This document shows positions 39,435-49,482 of a stretch of 64,000 nt of DNA, one piece after another. The translations under genes were made by a program, and so were the position numbers. Within the stretch, counting starts at the first letter, position 1; every line of letters begins with the position of its first letter. A model generated the notes under the pieces. The model was given only the letters and a program-made list of their open reading frames with translations, made no database searches and was not told where the DNA came from. This stretch comes from Bradyrhizobium sp. MOS002 (GTDB lineage Bacteria > Pseudomonadota > Alphaproteobacteria > Rhizobiales > Xanthobacteraceae). The stretch spans positions 372,001 to 436,000 of the forward strand of contig NZ_PYFX01000002.1 of assembly GCF_003020115.1 (NCBI RefSeq), read 5' to 3'.

Positions 39435-40625
39435 ATGGATCTCGCATTCACGAAAGAAGAGCAGGCGTTTCGCGAGGAAGTGCGGTCGTTCTTCCGCGAC
39501 AACGTGCCGCCGGATACGCGGCGCAAGCTGGTCGAGGGCCGCCACCTCTCGAAGGACGAGATGGTGACGTGGTGGCGCATCCTCAACAAGAAGGGCTGGG
39601 GCGTCAGCCACTGGCCGAAGCAATATGGCGGCACGGGGTGGACGTCCGTGCAGCACTACATCTTCAACGAGGAGCTGCAGTCCTATCCCGCGCCGCAGCC
39701 ACTCGCTTTCGGCGTCAGCATGGTCGGCCCCGTCATCTACACCTTCGGCAATGAAGAGCAGAAGAAGCAGTATCTGCCCCGCATCGCCAATGTCGACGAT
39801 TGGTGGTGCCAGGGTTTCTCCGAACCCGGCTCCGGCTCCGATCTCGCCTCGCTGAAGACGAAGGCCGAGCGCAAGGGCGACAAGTGGATCATCAACGGCC
39901 AGAAGACCTGGACGACGCTTGCCCAGCACGCCGACATGATCTTCTGCCTGTGCCGTACCGACGCGACCGCCAAGAAGCAGATGGGCATCTCCTTCATCGT
40001 GTTCTCGATGAAGTCCAAGGGCGTCACCGTGCGCCCGATCCAGACCATCGACGGCGGCGTCGAGGTCAACGAGGTCTTCTTCGACGACGTCGAAGTACCC
40101 TACGAGAACCTGATCGGCGAGGAGAACAAGGGCTGGGATTACGCGAAATTCCTGCTCGGCAATGAGCGCACCGGCATCGCGCGCGTCGGCGTCTCCAAGG
40201 AGCGGCTGCGCCGTATCCGCGATCTCGCCTCCAAGGTCGAATCCGGCGGCAAGCCGATCATCCAGGACGTGGCCTTCCGCGACAAGCTCGCTGCCTGCGA
40301 GATCGAACTCAAGGCACTCGAGCTGACGCAGCTCCGCGTCGTCGCCGACGAAGGCAAGCACGGCAAGGGCAAGCCCAATCCGGCTTCCTCCGTGCTGAAG
40401 ATCAAGGGCTCCGAGATCCAGCAGACCACCACCGAGCTGCTGATGGAAGTGATCGGCCCGTTCGCGGCACCCTACGACGTCCACGGCGACGACGGCTCGA
40501 ACGAAGCCATGGACTGGACCGCCCAGATTGCGCCGAGCTACTTCAACAACCGCAAGGTCTCGATCTACGGCGGCTCCAACGAGATCCAGCGCAACATCAT
40601 CGCCAAGGCGGTGCTGGGGCTGTGA
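39435..40625 (+). CDS. pimC: Acyl-CoA dehydrogenase, large subunit-like (PimC-like)
   Basis: A 396-residue acyl-CoA dehydrogenase; ATG at 39435 with AGGAGGA. Landmarks are GWGVSHWPKQYGGTGWTSVQ, CQGFSEPGSGSDLASLKTKA (flavin/substrate loop) and YGGSNEIQRNIIAKAVLGL. It oxidises acyl-CoA to enoyl-CoA with FAD. Paired with the next gene as in pimC-pimD, where the two may form a hetero-oligomer. Confidence 0.92.
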   Translation: MDLAFTKEEQAFREEVRSFFRDNVPPDTRRKLVEGRHLSKDEMVTWWRILNKKGWGVSHWPKQYGGTGWTSVQHYIFNEELQSYPAPQPLAFGVSMVGPVIYTFGNEEQKKQYLPRIANVDDWWCQGFSEPGSGSDLASLKTKAERKGDKWIINGQKTWTTLAQHADMIFCLCRTDATAKKQMGISFIVFSMKSKGVTVRPIQTIDGGVEVNEVFFDDVEVPYENLIGEENKGWDYAKFLLGNERTGIARVGVSKERLRRIRDLASKVESGGKPIIQDVAFRDKLAACEIELKALELTQLRVVADEGKHGKGKPNPASSVLKIKGSEIQQTTTELLMEVIGPFAAPYDVHGDDGSNEAMDWTAQIAPSYFNNRKVSIYGGSNEIQRNIIAKAVLGL

Positions 40626-40688
40626 GTCAAGGATGACGTCCGAGAGTGAGGCGACGGCGCGGCAAGTCCGGCCGATTTGGAGAGAAAC

Positions 40689-41831
40689 ATGGATTTTGAT
40701 CTGAACGAGGAGCAACGGCTTCTCAAGGAAAGCATCGACGGCCTCTTGACCGATTCCTACGATTTCGAGAGCCGCAAGAAGTACATGAAGGAGAAGGGCG
40801 GCTGGAGCCGGACCGTCTGGGGCAAGCTCGCTGAGCAGGGCCTGCTCGGACTGCCCTTCGCGGAGGCCGATGGCGGCTTCGGCGGCGGCGGCGTCGAGAC
40901 CATGATCGTGATGGAAGCGCTCGGCAAGGCGCTGGTGCTCGAGCCTTATCTCGCAACCGTCGTGATCGGCGGCGGCTTCCTGCGCCATGCGGGCAGCGAT
41001 GCGCAGAAGGCCGCGCATGTGCCCGGCATCGTCGACGGCAGCAAGACGCTCGCCTTTGCCCAGCTCGAGAAGAACTCGCGCTACGATCTCTTCGATGTCA
41101 CCACGACGGCGAAGAAGAAGGGTGATGGTTGGGTCATCGACGGCGAGAAGTTCGTCGTGCTCAACGGCGAGAACGCAGATACCCTCATCGTGACCGCGCG
41201 CACCAAGGGCGAGCGGCGCGACAAGAGCGGCATCGGCGTGTTCCTGGTGCCGGCCGACGCCAAGGGCGTCGCCAGGAAGTCGTACCCGACCCAGGACGGC
41301 CTGCACGCCGCCGACATCACCTTCACCGGCGTCGAGGTCGGTGCCGATGCAGCGCTCGGCAATCCCGACGATTCGCTTGCGCTGATCGAGCGTGTGGTCG
41401 ACGAAGCCCGCATCGCGCTCTGCGCCGAAGCGGTCGGCCTGATGGACGAATCGCTCAAGTCCACCGTCGAGTATATCAAGACGCGCAAGCAGTTCGGCGT
41501 CGCGATCGGCTCGTTCCAGAGCCTGCAGCACCGCGCCTCCGACATGTTCGTCGCCGCCGAGCAGGCGCGATCGATGTCGATGTTTGCGACCATGGCTGCT
41601 GATTTCGAGGACGCCAAGGAACGCAGCAACGCCGTTGCCGCGGCCAAGGTGCAGATCGGCAAGTCGCTGAAGTTCGTGGGCCAGCAGGCGATCCAGCTCC
41701 ACGGCGGCATCGGCATGACCATGGAGGCGAAGATCGGCCACTACTTCAAGCGCCTGACCATGATCGAGAACAGCTTTGGTGACACCGACTACCACCAGCG
41801 CCGCGTCGCGGATGGTGGCGGGTTGATCTGA
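40689..41831 (+). CDS. pimD: Acyl-CoA dehydrogenase, small subunit-like (PimD-like)
   Basis: A 380-residue acyl-CoA dehydrogenase-fold protein starting MDFDLNEEQRLLKESIDGLL with GAGA about 4 bases upstream. It has the helical N-terminal domain, AFAQLEKNSRYDLFDV, KQFGVAIGSFQSLQHRASDM and QAIQLHGGIGMTMEAKIGHY. It fits the second, shorter member of pimCD. The electron acceptor would be ETF; no etf genes are in the window. Confidence 0.9.
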   Translation: MDFDLNEEQRLLKESIDGLLTDSYDFESRKKYMKEKGGWSRTVWGKLAEQGLLGLPFAEADGGFGGGGVETMIVMEALGKALVLEPYLATVVIGGGFLRHAGSDAQKAAHVPGIVDGSKTLAFAQLEKNSRYDLFDVTTTAKKKGDGWVIDGEKFVVLNGENADTLIVTARTKGERRDKSGIGVFLVPADAKGVARKSYPTQDGLHAADITFTGVEVGADAALGNPDDSLALIERVVDEARIALCAEAVGLMDESLKSTVEYIKTRKQFGVAIGSFQSLQHRASDMFVAAEQARSMSMFATMAADFEDAKERSNAVAAAKVQIGKSLKFVGQQAIQLHGGIGMTMEAKIGHYFKRLTMIENSFGDTDYHQRRVADGGGLI

Positions 41832-41841
41832 GCGCCACTGC

Positions 41842-41926
41842 CGTCATTGCGAGGAGCGCAACGACGAAGCAATCCAGACTTTCTCCGTGGAAAGATCCTG
41901 GATTGCTTCGCTGCGCTCGCAACGAC
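41842..41926. repeat. Inverted repeat element, 'attgcgag...gcaatccag' family
   Basis: 'gtcattgcgaggagcgcaac' (41843-41862), 'gaagcaatccag' and the inverted 'ctggattgcttcgctgcgct' near 41899-41918. Same family as 14940-15022 and 51465-51550. It separates pimD from the SDR gene. Confidence 0.75.
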
Positions 41927-41958
41927 GAAGTCAACGGAATCAACGGAGCCCAACAACA

Positions 41959-42732
41959 ATGAAAAATACCCCGTTCGATCTCACCGGCAAGGTCGCCGTG
42001 GTCACCGGCTCCAGCCGCGGCATCGGCCGCTCCTCCGCCGAACTGCTCGCAAAGCTCGGCGCCAAAGTGGTGGTCTCCTCGCGCAAGGCCGATGCCTGCC
42101 AGGAGGTCGCCGACGGCATCGAGGCGGCCGGTGGTGACGCCACCGTCATCCCCTGCAACATCGCGCGCAAGCAAGAGGTCGAGGCACTGATCGCGGGTGC
42201 GACCAAGCACTATGGCAAGATCGACATCCTCGTCTGCAATGCCGCGGTGAATCCGTATTACGGCCCGCTGCTCGACATCACCGACGAGGCCTTCGACAAG
42301 ATCATGGGCAGCAACGTCAAGAGCAACATCTGGCTCTCCGCGCTGACGATCCCGCAGATGGCCGAGCGCGGGAACGGCTCCGTCGTCATCATCTCCTCGA
42401 TCGGTGGCCTGCGCGGCTCGACCGTGATCGGCGCCTACGGCATCTCCAAGGCCGCCGACTTCGCGCTGTGTCGTTCGCTCGCCGGCGAATGGGGCCCGAA
42501 GGGCGTCCGCGTCAACTGCATCGCGCCCGGCCTCGTGAAAACCGATTTCGCCCGCGCGCTGTGGGAAGACGAAGCGAATCTAAAGCGCCGCACCGCCACC
42601 ACGCCGCTACGCCGCATCGGCGAGCCCGACGAAATCGCAGGCGCGGTGGCCTACCTCGCCTCCGACGCGTCGAGCTTCATGACGGGACAGACCATCGTCA
42701 TCGACGGCGGCGTGACCACGGCGGCGCCGTAG
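41959..42732 (+). CDS. Short-chain dehydrogenase/reductase
   Basis: A 257-residue SDR with TGSSRGIGRSSAELLAKLG, the CNAAVN strand, Ser in IISSIGG and the YGISKAA motif (Tyr and Lys). The C terminus ASSFMTGQTIVIDGG is typical of FabG/DHRS4-like SDRs. It may be transcribed with the pim genes, from which it is separated by a repeat. Substrate unknown; a 3-hydroxyacyl or carbonyl reductase role is inference. Confidence 0.88.
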   Translation: MKNTPFDLTGKVAVVTGSSRGIGRSSAELLAKLGAKVVVSSRKADACQEVADGIEAAGGDATVIPCNIARKQEVEALIAGATKHYGKIDILVCNAAVNPYYGPLLDITDEAFDKIMGSNVKSNIWLSALTIPQMAERGNGSVVIISSIGGLRGSTVIGAYGISKAADFALCRSLAGEWGPKGVRVNCIAPGLVKTDFARALWEDEANLKRRTATTPLRRIGEPDEIAGAVAYLASDASSFMTGQTIVIDGGVTTAAP

Positions 42733-42746
42733 TCGCCGGTCCTCCG

Positions 42747-43640
42747 CTACGGGCGGCGCGTGTTATCCTGCGCGGCCAAGGCGCTCTCGATGGCGCGCAC
42801 GACGATCAGGGCGGAGCGTTCGTCAAGATGCACGCCGTCGTCCCAACGCAGCTCGCTTTGTGGCGGATCGATCGGGAGCCAAAGCGCGCGATCCGGGAAG
42901 GCCTCGTTGACGATCTCGTTGGTCATCCGGACCATGCGGGAGCCTTCGATCTCCGGCGCAAAGGGAACGTGGATCAGAAACGCGCGGGTGCCGCGCCGCT
43001 GCAGCGTGTCGATGAGCTGCCTGATGCGGACCACATTGGCGCGAGTTGGCACGGTCGGCTCGGCTTCGTTCATCTGCTCCAGCGCACGGTCGAGATAGAC
43101 CTTGTTGTCGAACGTGCTCGGCGGCCGGCTGAGCAGGCGATCCCGCTCGGCGCGCGCCCGGGCGGGATCGGGTTCACCGTGTTTCCACGTTTCATAGCCC
43201 GCGATCGCTGTCCGCACCGGGCGCAACAGCAGCGCTTCCGTGCGCGCGCCGCCGGAAAATTTCTCGATCAGCGCGCTGTCCGTCTCGCGCGTCAGTACAT
43301 TCGTCTCGATCAGCACGATCTTCGGCGGGTTCGGCCGGTTCGCGACGATCTCGAGACCTGTCAACGGCGAGCCGCCGGCCAACGAAAGATTGCGGACGCG
43401 CGGAGGCCAGAAATACTCCTCCTTGAGGCGCCAGGCGACCGAGCTGCCGACCACCACGACATCAGGCGTGGGATCCCGCACATAGCGGTTGAGGCTGACG
43501 AGGCTGCCGCCGCGGGTCGTGACCGCCGGCTGCTGCAGGGCCGAGCCGAAGCGCGCCGTGGTGAAGGCGCAGGCCAGCAGCACCGCGGCAGCTGCCACCG
43601 CGCACTTGACCAGCCATGAAAGCGTCACATCCTGCTGCAT
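42747..43640 (-). CDS. SGNH-hydrolase-like protein paired with an MBOAT gene
   Basis: A 297-residue protein starting MQQDVTLSWLVK at 43640 with one N-terminal membrane anchor (about 10-30) and an extracytoplasmic domain. VVVVGSSVAWR carries a block-I-like serine, and DDGVHLDERSALIV resembles the C-terminal DxxH block. This is the AlgJ/AlgX/DltD-type arrangement, in which an SGNH-like protein completes O-acetylation begun by an MBOAT protein. It directly follows the MBOAT gene (1-base gap). Because that MBOAT is frameshifted, the pair may be inactive. Confidence 0.65.
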   Translation of the reverse strand: MQQDVTLSWLVKCAVAAAAVLLACAFTTARFGSALQQPAVTTRGGSLVSLNRYVRDPTPDVVVVGSSVAWRLKEEYFWPPRVRNLSLAGGSPLTGLEIVANRPNPPKIVLIETNVLTRETDSALIEKFSGGARTEALLLRPVRTAIAGYETWKHGEPDPARARAERDRLLSRPPSTFDNKVYLDRALEQMNEAEPTVPTRANVVRIRQLIDTLQRRGTRAFLIHVPFAPEIEGSRMVRMTNEIVNEAFPDRALWLPIDPPQSELRWDDGVHLDERSALIVVRAIESALAAQDNTRRP

Positions 43641-43641
43641 G

Positions 43642-45002
43642 TCAGAACTGGAAGTAGATGAAAGTGCTGTCGGGCCCCGCCTCGAGACACGCGAGCGCCG
43701 CGAGCGCGCCATAGAGATACGGCTCCCATCGCCGCAATCGGCCTTCGATCAGCGCGCCGATGCCCGCATGCTGGATGATCACCGGCAAGGCGTAGAGCAA
43801 AGCCAGATTGGTGAACAGTTTCGGCGGATTGGGCGCGTCCGTCGCCATGAACATTCCCTTGAGGTAGCTGAGCGCGTGGTCGAAGTTCGGCAGCTTGAAG
43901 AAGATCCAGAGCATCGTGACGCAGAAGAACACGATGCCCATCCGGATTACCCGTACCGCAGGGCTTCCATCCCCCAGGAGCTTCAGGAACGGTCGTTCGA
44001 TCACGAGCAGGAACCCGTGCGCCATGCCCCACAGGGCGTAGCTCAGGCTTGCACCATGCCAGAGCCCGCCGAGCGTCATCACGATCATCAGGTTGAGAGT
44101 GGTTCGTGTCGGTCCATGACGGTTGCCGCCGAGCGGAATGTACAAATAGGTCCTGAGCCAGCTCGACAACGAGATGTGCCAACGCGTCCAGAACTCCGAG
44201 AATGAGGTCGAGATGTAGGGCAGGTTGAAGTTCACGGGCAGGCGATAGCCGAACAGCAGGCCGAGGCCGAGCGCGATCGCGGAGTAGCCGAAGAAGTCGG
44301 CGTAGATCTGGTAGCTGTAGAGGAACACCAGCAGCCAGCGATCCTGCGTGCGCAGCGTCTCGTAGAGCGGGAAGTCCATATATAGGACGTCATCTCGTTG
44401 AGATTGTTCGCCACATACAGCTTGAAGAAATACCCGACCAGGATCCACTTCGCGGCCTCGACGAAGGCCACGTCACTGATCCGCTTGGGAACGATCTGCG
44501 GCATGAACTGGGCCGCACGCGTGATCGGGCCGGACACCAGCTGCGGGAAGAAGATGATGTAGAGGAACACCTCGCGCAAGCGAACGGTACGCTTCTCGCG
44601 CGTCAGGTCGACCAGCAGGCTGATATTGTGGAACACGAAGAACGAGATGCCGATCGGCAACGGCAGCCGCAGCAGGAAGTCGACCGGCGCGACGCCGGTG
44701 AGATGGACTGCGGCGGCGTCAACGAACAGGAACTTGTATTTGAAGAACGCCAGCAGGCCGAGATTGAAGACGATGCCGGCCGGCATCCAGAAAGTTCGAT
44801 TCTCGAACGCCAGCACCAGGCAGAGATAGGTGCCGAGGACGGCGACCAGCAGCAGCGGCAGCAACTCGGGCTGGCCGAAGCCGTAGAAGAACACGCTTGC
44901 AAGGACGAGCAGCGGGACCTGGAAGCTGCGCAGTGAAGGCAGGTAATAGACGCCGAACACGATCGCGACGAAGATGCCGAACTGAAAAGAAGTGAAGGTC
45001 AT
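43642..45002 (-). pseudogene. MBOAT family O-acyltransferase, frameshifted
   Basis: Two reading frames together make one AlgI-like MBOAT protein of about 450 residues. The 5' part (45002 to about 44382, 207 codons) runs from MTFTSFQFGIFVAIVFGVYY through FFPQLVSGPITRAAQF to NNLNEMTSY. The 3' part continues in another frame from MDFPLYETL (44379) through YSYQIYADFFGYSAIALGL and RWHISLSSWLRTYLYIPLGG to the catalytic-histidine region GGLWHGASLSYALWG. The frames join at an ATATATA tract (44378-44384), where two extra bases would explain the shift. It could be a real mutation, slip-strand phase variation or a sequencing error. Confidence 0.85.
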
Positions 45003-45187
45003 GCCGCCCCATTTGCCCGCCCGGCATGTAGCATTTTCGCATTCTCTGTCCTAGCCCCTCCGCACGCGTCGCTTGCCCTGACGAGCGCAGCGGGCTTGAC
45101 CTTCCGCCTCCAATCCGCTCCTTTTTGGGTCGACACAATGATCCCCTCACGGGGACAACGCCAAAGAAAACGCCAAGGTTTGCTTCC

Positions 45188-46693
45188 ATGTCTTTCGTCC
45201 TCGCCATCGACCAGGGCACCACCTCCTCGCGCGCGATCGTGTTTCGCGGCGACATTTCCATTGCGGCGAAGGCGCAGGCCGAGTTTCCGCAGCATTTCCC
45301 CGCCTCGGGCTGGGTCGAGCACGAGCCCGAGGACATCTGGACCTCGACCGTGACGGTCTGCCGCGACGCGATCGCGCAGGCCGGCATCACCGCAAAGGAC
45401 ATCGCCGCGATCGGCATCACCAACCAGCGCGAGACCACCGTGGTGTGGGACCGCGCCACCGGGCAGGCCGTGCATCGCGCCATCGTCTGGCAGGACCGCC
45501 GCACCGCCGACATCTGCGCGAAACTGAAAGCCGACGGCCGCGAGCCCGTGATCTCGCAAAAGACCGGCCTGATCATCGATCCCTATTTCTCCGGCACCAA
45601 GGTGGCCTGGATTCTCGACCACGTCCCGGGCGCGCGGGCCCGTGCCGCACGCGGTGAATTGATGTTCGGCACCGTCGATTGCTATCTGCTGTGGCGCCTC
45701 ACCGGCGGCAAGGTGCACGCCACCGACGCCACCAATGCCTCGCGCACGCTGCTGTTCAACATCCACACCGGCCAGTGGGACGACGAGCTGCTCGAGATCA
45801 TCGGCGTGCCGCGCTCGATGCTGCCCGAGGTGAAGGATTCCTCCGCCCGCTTCGGCGAGAGCACGCCGGACCTGTTCGGCGGCGCGATTGCGATCTCCGG
45901 CATCGCCGGCGACCAGCAGGCCGCGACCATCGGCCAGGCCTGCTTCCGTCCGGGCATGATGAAGTCGACCTACGGCACCGGCTGCTTCGCCCTGCTCAAC
46001 ACCGGCACCACGCCCGTGGCCTCGAAGAACAAGCTGCTCACCACCATCGCCTACCAGCTCGGCGGCAAACGCACCTACGCGCTCGAAGGCTCGATCTTCG
46101 TCGCGGGCTCAGCGGTGCAGTGGCTGCGCGACGGCCTCGGCATCATCAAGCACGCCGCCGAGACCGGACCTCTTGCCGATCAATCGGACTCCATGCAGAG
46201 CGTCTATCTCGTCCCGGCTTTCGTCGGCATGGGCGCGCCGTACTGGAATCCGCGCGTGCGCGGCGCGCTGTTCGGCCTCACCCGCAACACCGGCCCGGCC
46301 GAGCTTGCCCACGCCGCGCTGGAAAGCGTTTGCTACCAGACCTTCGACCTCTGGGCCGCGATGCGCGCCGACTGGCCGAGCTCGGAAACGGCAAGCGTCG
46401 TGCTCCGCGTCGACGGCGGCATGACCGCGTCCGACTGGACCATGCAGCGCCTCGCCGACCTGCTCGACGCGCCGGTCGATCGTCCCGTGATTCAGGAAAC
46501 CACCGCACTCGGCGCCGCCTATCTCGCCGGCCTCGAGGCCGGCGTCTATCCCGAGCCGACCAAATTCGCCGACAACTGGCGCCTCGAGCATCGCTTCAAG
46601 CCCAACATGAGCCAGGCGACGCGCGAGCGGAAGCTTGCGGGCTGGGCGAGGGCGGTAAAGGGCGTGCTTGCAAGCGACGAGGGGGAGGGTTAG
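45188..46693 (+). CDS. glpK: Glycerol kinase
   Basis: A 501-residue FGGY-family kinase, full length. The start [19 protein letters not shown] carries the phosphate-1 motif, [15 protein letters not shown] follows, and both FGGY signatures are present ([33 protein letters not shown]). [18 protein letters not shown] is the adenosine region. It makes sn-glycerol 3-phosphate. No glpD, glpF or transporter genes are adjacent, so it stands alone here. Confidence 0.95.
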   Translation: MSFVLAIDQGTTSSRAIVFRGDISIAAKAQAEFPQHFPASGWVEHEPEDIWTSTVTVCRDAIAQAGITAKDIAAIGITNQRETTVVWDRATGQAVHRAIVWQDRRTADICAKLKADGREPVISQKTGLIIDPYFSGTKVAWILDHVPGARARAARGELMFGTVDCYLLWRLTGGKVHATDATNASRTLLFNIHTGQWDDELLEIIGVPRSMLPEVKDSSARFGESTPDLFGGAIAISGIAGDQQAATIGQACFRPGMMKSTYGTGCFALLNTGTTPVASKNKLLTTIAYQLGGKRTYALEGSIFVAGSAVQWLRDGLGIIKHAAETGPLADQSDSMQSVYLVPAFVGMGAPYWNPRVRGALFGLTRNTGPAELAHAALESVCYQTFDLWAAMRADWPSSETASVVLRVDGGMTASDWTMQRLADLLDAPVDRPVIQETTALGAAYLAGLEAGVYPEPTKFADNWRLEHRFKPNMSQATRERKLAGWARAVKGVLASDEGEG

Positions 46694-46702
46694 GCCGATC
46701 TC

Positions 46703-46785
46703 GTAGCCTGGATGGAGCGCAGCGAAATCCGGGGTTCTCTCCACGGGCACAATTCCGGGATTATGCTGCGCTCCATCCAGGCTAC
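46703..46785. repeat. Inverted repeat element with 21-base perfect arms
   Basis: 'gtagcctggatggagcgcag' begins the left arm (46703-46723), and the exact complement lies at 46765-46785. A diverged copy is at 50155-50224. Located between glpK and the penicillin acylase gene. Confidence 0.8.
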
Positions 46786-46811
46786 AAGAAACAACAAAGG
46801 GAGCACCAACA

Positions 46812-49259
46812 ATGAACACGGATTTCAACCGGGTCATCCAGACGCTTTATGGCGCTGCGATCTGCGCCGCGCTGCTCACCTCGACCGCTATCGCGCGTGA
46901 GAAGCCGGACCCGCTCGGAAGCGCGCGTCGGGTCAAGACCGACGTCGCCGGTCTCAATGCCCCCGCGCAGATTCTGGTCGATGTCTGGGGCATCCCCCAC
47001 ATCTATGCCGGCAATGAGCACGACCTGTTTTTCCTGCAAGGCTTCAACGCCGCCCGCGATCGGCTCTGGCAGATCGATCTCTGGCGCAAGCGCGGACTCG
47101 GTCTGCTGGCCAAGGATTTCGGCCCGGCCTATGCCGAACAAGACAAGGCGCTACGGCTCTTTCTTTATCGCGGCGACATGAATGCGGAATGGGCGGCTTA
47201 CGGCCCCAAGGCGAAGCCTTATGCCGAGGCGTTCGTCGCCGGGGTCAACGCCTATGTCGCCGATGTGCGCGCGGGCAAGCGCCCGCTACCGATCGAGTTC
47301 AGGATCGCTGGCACCATGCCGGATCCGTGGACGGCGGACGACATCGTCCGCATCCGCAGCCACGGCCTGACGCGCAATGTCGCCTCCGAGGTCAAGCGCT
47401 CGTTGGTCGCTTGCGCAGCCGGCCTCGATGCCGATCGGTTTCGCGTCAAGCTCGAGCCGGCATGGACGACGAAAATGCCAGATGGTCTCGATCCCTGCAG
47501 CGTCCCGAAGGCCGTGCTGGCGCCTTACGATCTGGCGACGCGCCCGGTCGCCTTTGCCGCGCCGAAAGATCGCCAGGCCGCACTCGCGCACGATCCGGAC
47601 AGGTACCTCACCGAGGCCGACCAGCAGCGCGACACCATCGGCTCCAACAATTGGGTGATCGCGGCGTCGCGGACGGCGACGGGACGGCCGATCCTCGCCA
47701 ACGATCCGCATCGCGAGCACAGCGTGCCCTCGCTGCGCTACATCGTCGGCCTCAATGCGCCCGGTCTCTCCGTGATCGGCGCGGGCGAGCCGGCGCTGCC
47801 CGGCATCTCGATCGGCCACAATGGCACCATCGCTTTCGGCCTCACCATCTTCAACGTCGACCAGGAAGACCTCTACGTCTACGAGCTCAATCCGCAGAAT
47901 CCCAACCAGTACCGCTATGGCAGCGGCTGGGAGGACATGCGCATCGTCCACGAGAAGGAGCAGGTGAAAGGCGAGAGCGATCGCGATCTCGAACTGAAAT
48001 TCACCCGGCATGGTCCGGTGATCTATGTCGACGACGCCAACAAGCGCGCCTTCGCCGTCCGCTCGATCTGGTTCGAGCCCGGCACCTCGGCCTATTTCGG
48101 CTCCTCCGACTACATGACCGCGAAGGATTGGAACGGATTCCTCGGCGCTATGCGGCGCTGGGGCGCGCCGTCGGAGAATCAAGTCTATGCGGACACCAAG
48201 GGCAATATTGGCTGGGTTGCCGCCGGCAAGACGCCGCGGCGCGCCAACTATGATGGCCTGATGCCGGTGCCCGGCGACGGCCGCTACGAATGGCAGGGTT
48301 TTCTCTCGCTCGACGAACTGCCCAAGGCCTATCAGCCCAAGCAGGGCTTTCTCGCCACCGCCAACCAGATGAACCTGCCGGCGGATTATCCCGTCAGCGA
48401 GCGCAAGGTCGGCTTCGAATGGGCGGACAGTGCGCGCTGGCAGCGCATCACCGAGGTGCTGCAGGCCAACAGTAAGGTGACGCTCGCCGATGCCATGGAT
48501 TTGCAGAACGACGACACCACGATGCTGGGGCGACGGCTGGTCAAGCTGTTGCAGCCGCTCACCTCAAACGATGCCAACGTGAAGAAGGGCCTCGAACTGC
48601 TCAAGCCGTGGGACGCGCGTGATGCCGCCGACAGCGCCGCTGCCGCGGTGTTCGAGGTCTGGATCGCCAATCATCTTGGACCGGTGCTGTTGAAGACCAC
48701 GGCGCCCAAGGCCGCCGACTTGATCGCGCCCGAAGCGTCCAGCATTTCGGCGCTTGTCGCCTTCCTGGAATCTCCGGACGCGTCGTTTGGCTCTGATCCC
48801 ACTGCCGCGCGCGACCAGATCCTGCGCGACAGCCTCGGCGCGGCGGTGGCCGATGTCACAGCCAAGCTCGGGGCCGATTCCTCAGCCTGGCGCTGGGGCC
48901 GCCTGCACCTCGCCAAGTTCGACCACGCGCTGATGCCGCTTGCCGACAAGGCGACGGCTGCTCAGCTCTCGGTCGGTCCGCTGGCCTACGGGGGCGCTGC
49001 CAACGTGCCGCGCGCGGCCACCTATCGCCGCGCCGATTATCAGCTGTTCGCCGGCGCCTCGTTCCGCATGGTGCTCGACGTCGGCAATTGGGATGCGAGC
49101 CGCACCATCAACACACCAGGCCAGTCGGGCGATCCCTTCAGCGGCCACTATCGCGACCTCGCGCCGCTCTGGGCGACCGGCCAGTATGTGCCGCTGCTCT
49201 ACAGCCGCGCCGCGGTCGAGGCGGCGACGGCGGAAGCGATCACGTTGACGCCGAAATGA
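46812..49259 (+). CDS. Penicillin acylase family protein (Ntn hydrolase)
   Basis: An 815-residue secreted precursor. The signal peptide (about 1-28, LTSTAIA) is followed by the alpha part, then the autoproteolytic site IGSNNWVIA, where Ser278 would become the N-terminal nucleophile of the beta chain. DVWGIPHIYA near the start and SIGHNGTIAFGLT and VPGDGRYEW later are typical of the family. Substrates in this family include penicillin amides, other aromatic amides and acyl-homoserine lactones. It acts in the periplasm. The substrate cannot be read from sequence. Confidence 0.92.
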   Translation: MNTDFNRVIQTLYGAAICAALLTSTAIAREKPDPLGSARRVKTDVAGLNAPAQILVDVWGIPHIYAGNEHDLFFLQGFNAARDRLWQIDLWRKRGLGLLAKDFGPAYAEQDKALRLFLYRGDMNAEWAAYGPKAKPYAEAFVAGVNAYVADVRAGKRPLPIEFRIAGTMPDPWTADDIVRIRSHGLTRNVASEVKRSLVACAAGLDADRFRVKLEPAWTTKMPDGLDPCSVPKAVLAPYDLATRPVAFAAPKDRQAALAHDPDRYLTEADQQRDTIGSNNWVIAASRTATGRPILANDPHREHSVPSLRYIVGLNAPGLSVIGAGEPALPGISIGHNGTIAFGLTIFNVDQEDLYVYELNPQNPNQYRYGSGWEDMRIVHEKEQVKGESDRDLELKFTRHGPVIYVDDANKRAFAVRSIWFEPGTSAYFGSSDYMTAKDWNGFLGAMRRWGAPSENQVYADTKGNIGWVAAGKTPRRANYDGLMPVPGDGRYEWQGFLSLDELPKAYQPKQGFLATANQMNLPADYPVSERKVGFEWADSARWQRITEVLQANSKVTLADAMDLQNDDTTMLGRRLVKLLQPLTSNDANVKKGLELLKPWDARDAADSAAAAVFEVWIANHLGPVLLKTTAPKAADLIAPEASSISALVAFLESPDASFGSDPTAARDQILRDSLGAAVADVTAKLGADSSAWRWGRLHLAKFDHALMPLADKATAAQLSVGPLAYGGAANVPRAATYRRADYQLFAGASFRMVLDVGNWDASRTINTPGQSGDPFSGHYRDLAPLWATGQYVPLLYSRAAVEAATAEAITLTPK

Positions 49260-49298
49260 ACGAGGCGATCTAAACAAGGACGCGGCCGCAAACACCAT

Positions 49299-49442
49299 CG
49301 TCGTCCCGGCCTAGTGCGCAATTGCGCACGGGGGGCCGGGACCCATACTCCGCAGCAGCTGTTGCGAACGGGACTCGTCGTTCCGGCATCACAAAGCAAC
49401 CTACATCCGTGGTAATGGGTCCCGGCCTTCGCCGGGACGACG
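49299..49442. repeat. Inverted repeat element, 'cgtcgtcccggc' family
   Basis: It opens with 'tcgtcgtcccggc' and ends with 'gggtcccggccttcgccggg' plus 'acgacg', the same ends as 39296-39415. An inner palindrome 'gtgcgcaattgcgcac' interrupts the left arm. It occupies most of the gap after the penicillin acylase gene. Confidence 0.7.
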
Positions 49443-49482
49443 CAGAATATGTGGCTCGCGCTCGGCTCCACAGGAAACCGCC

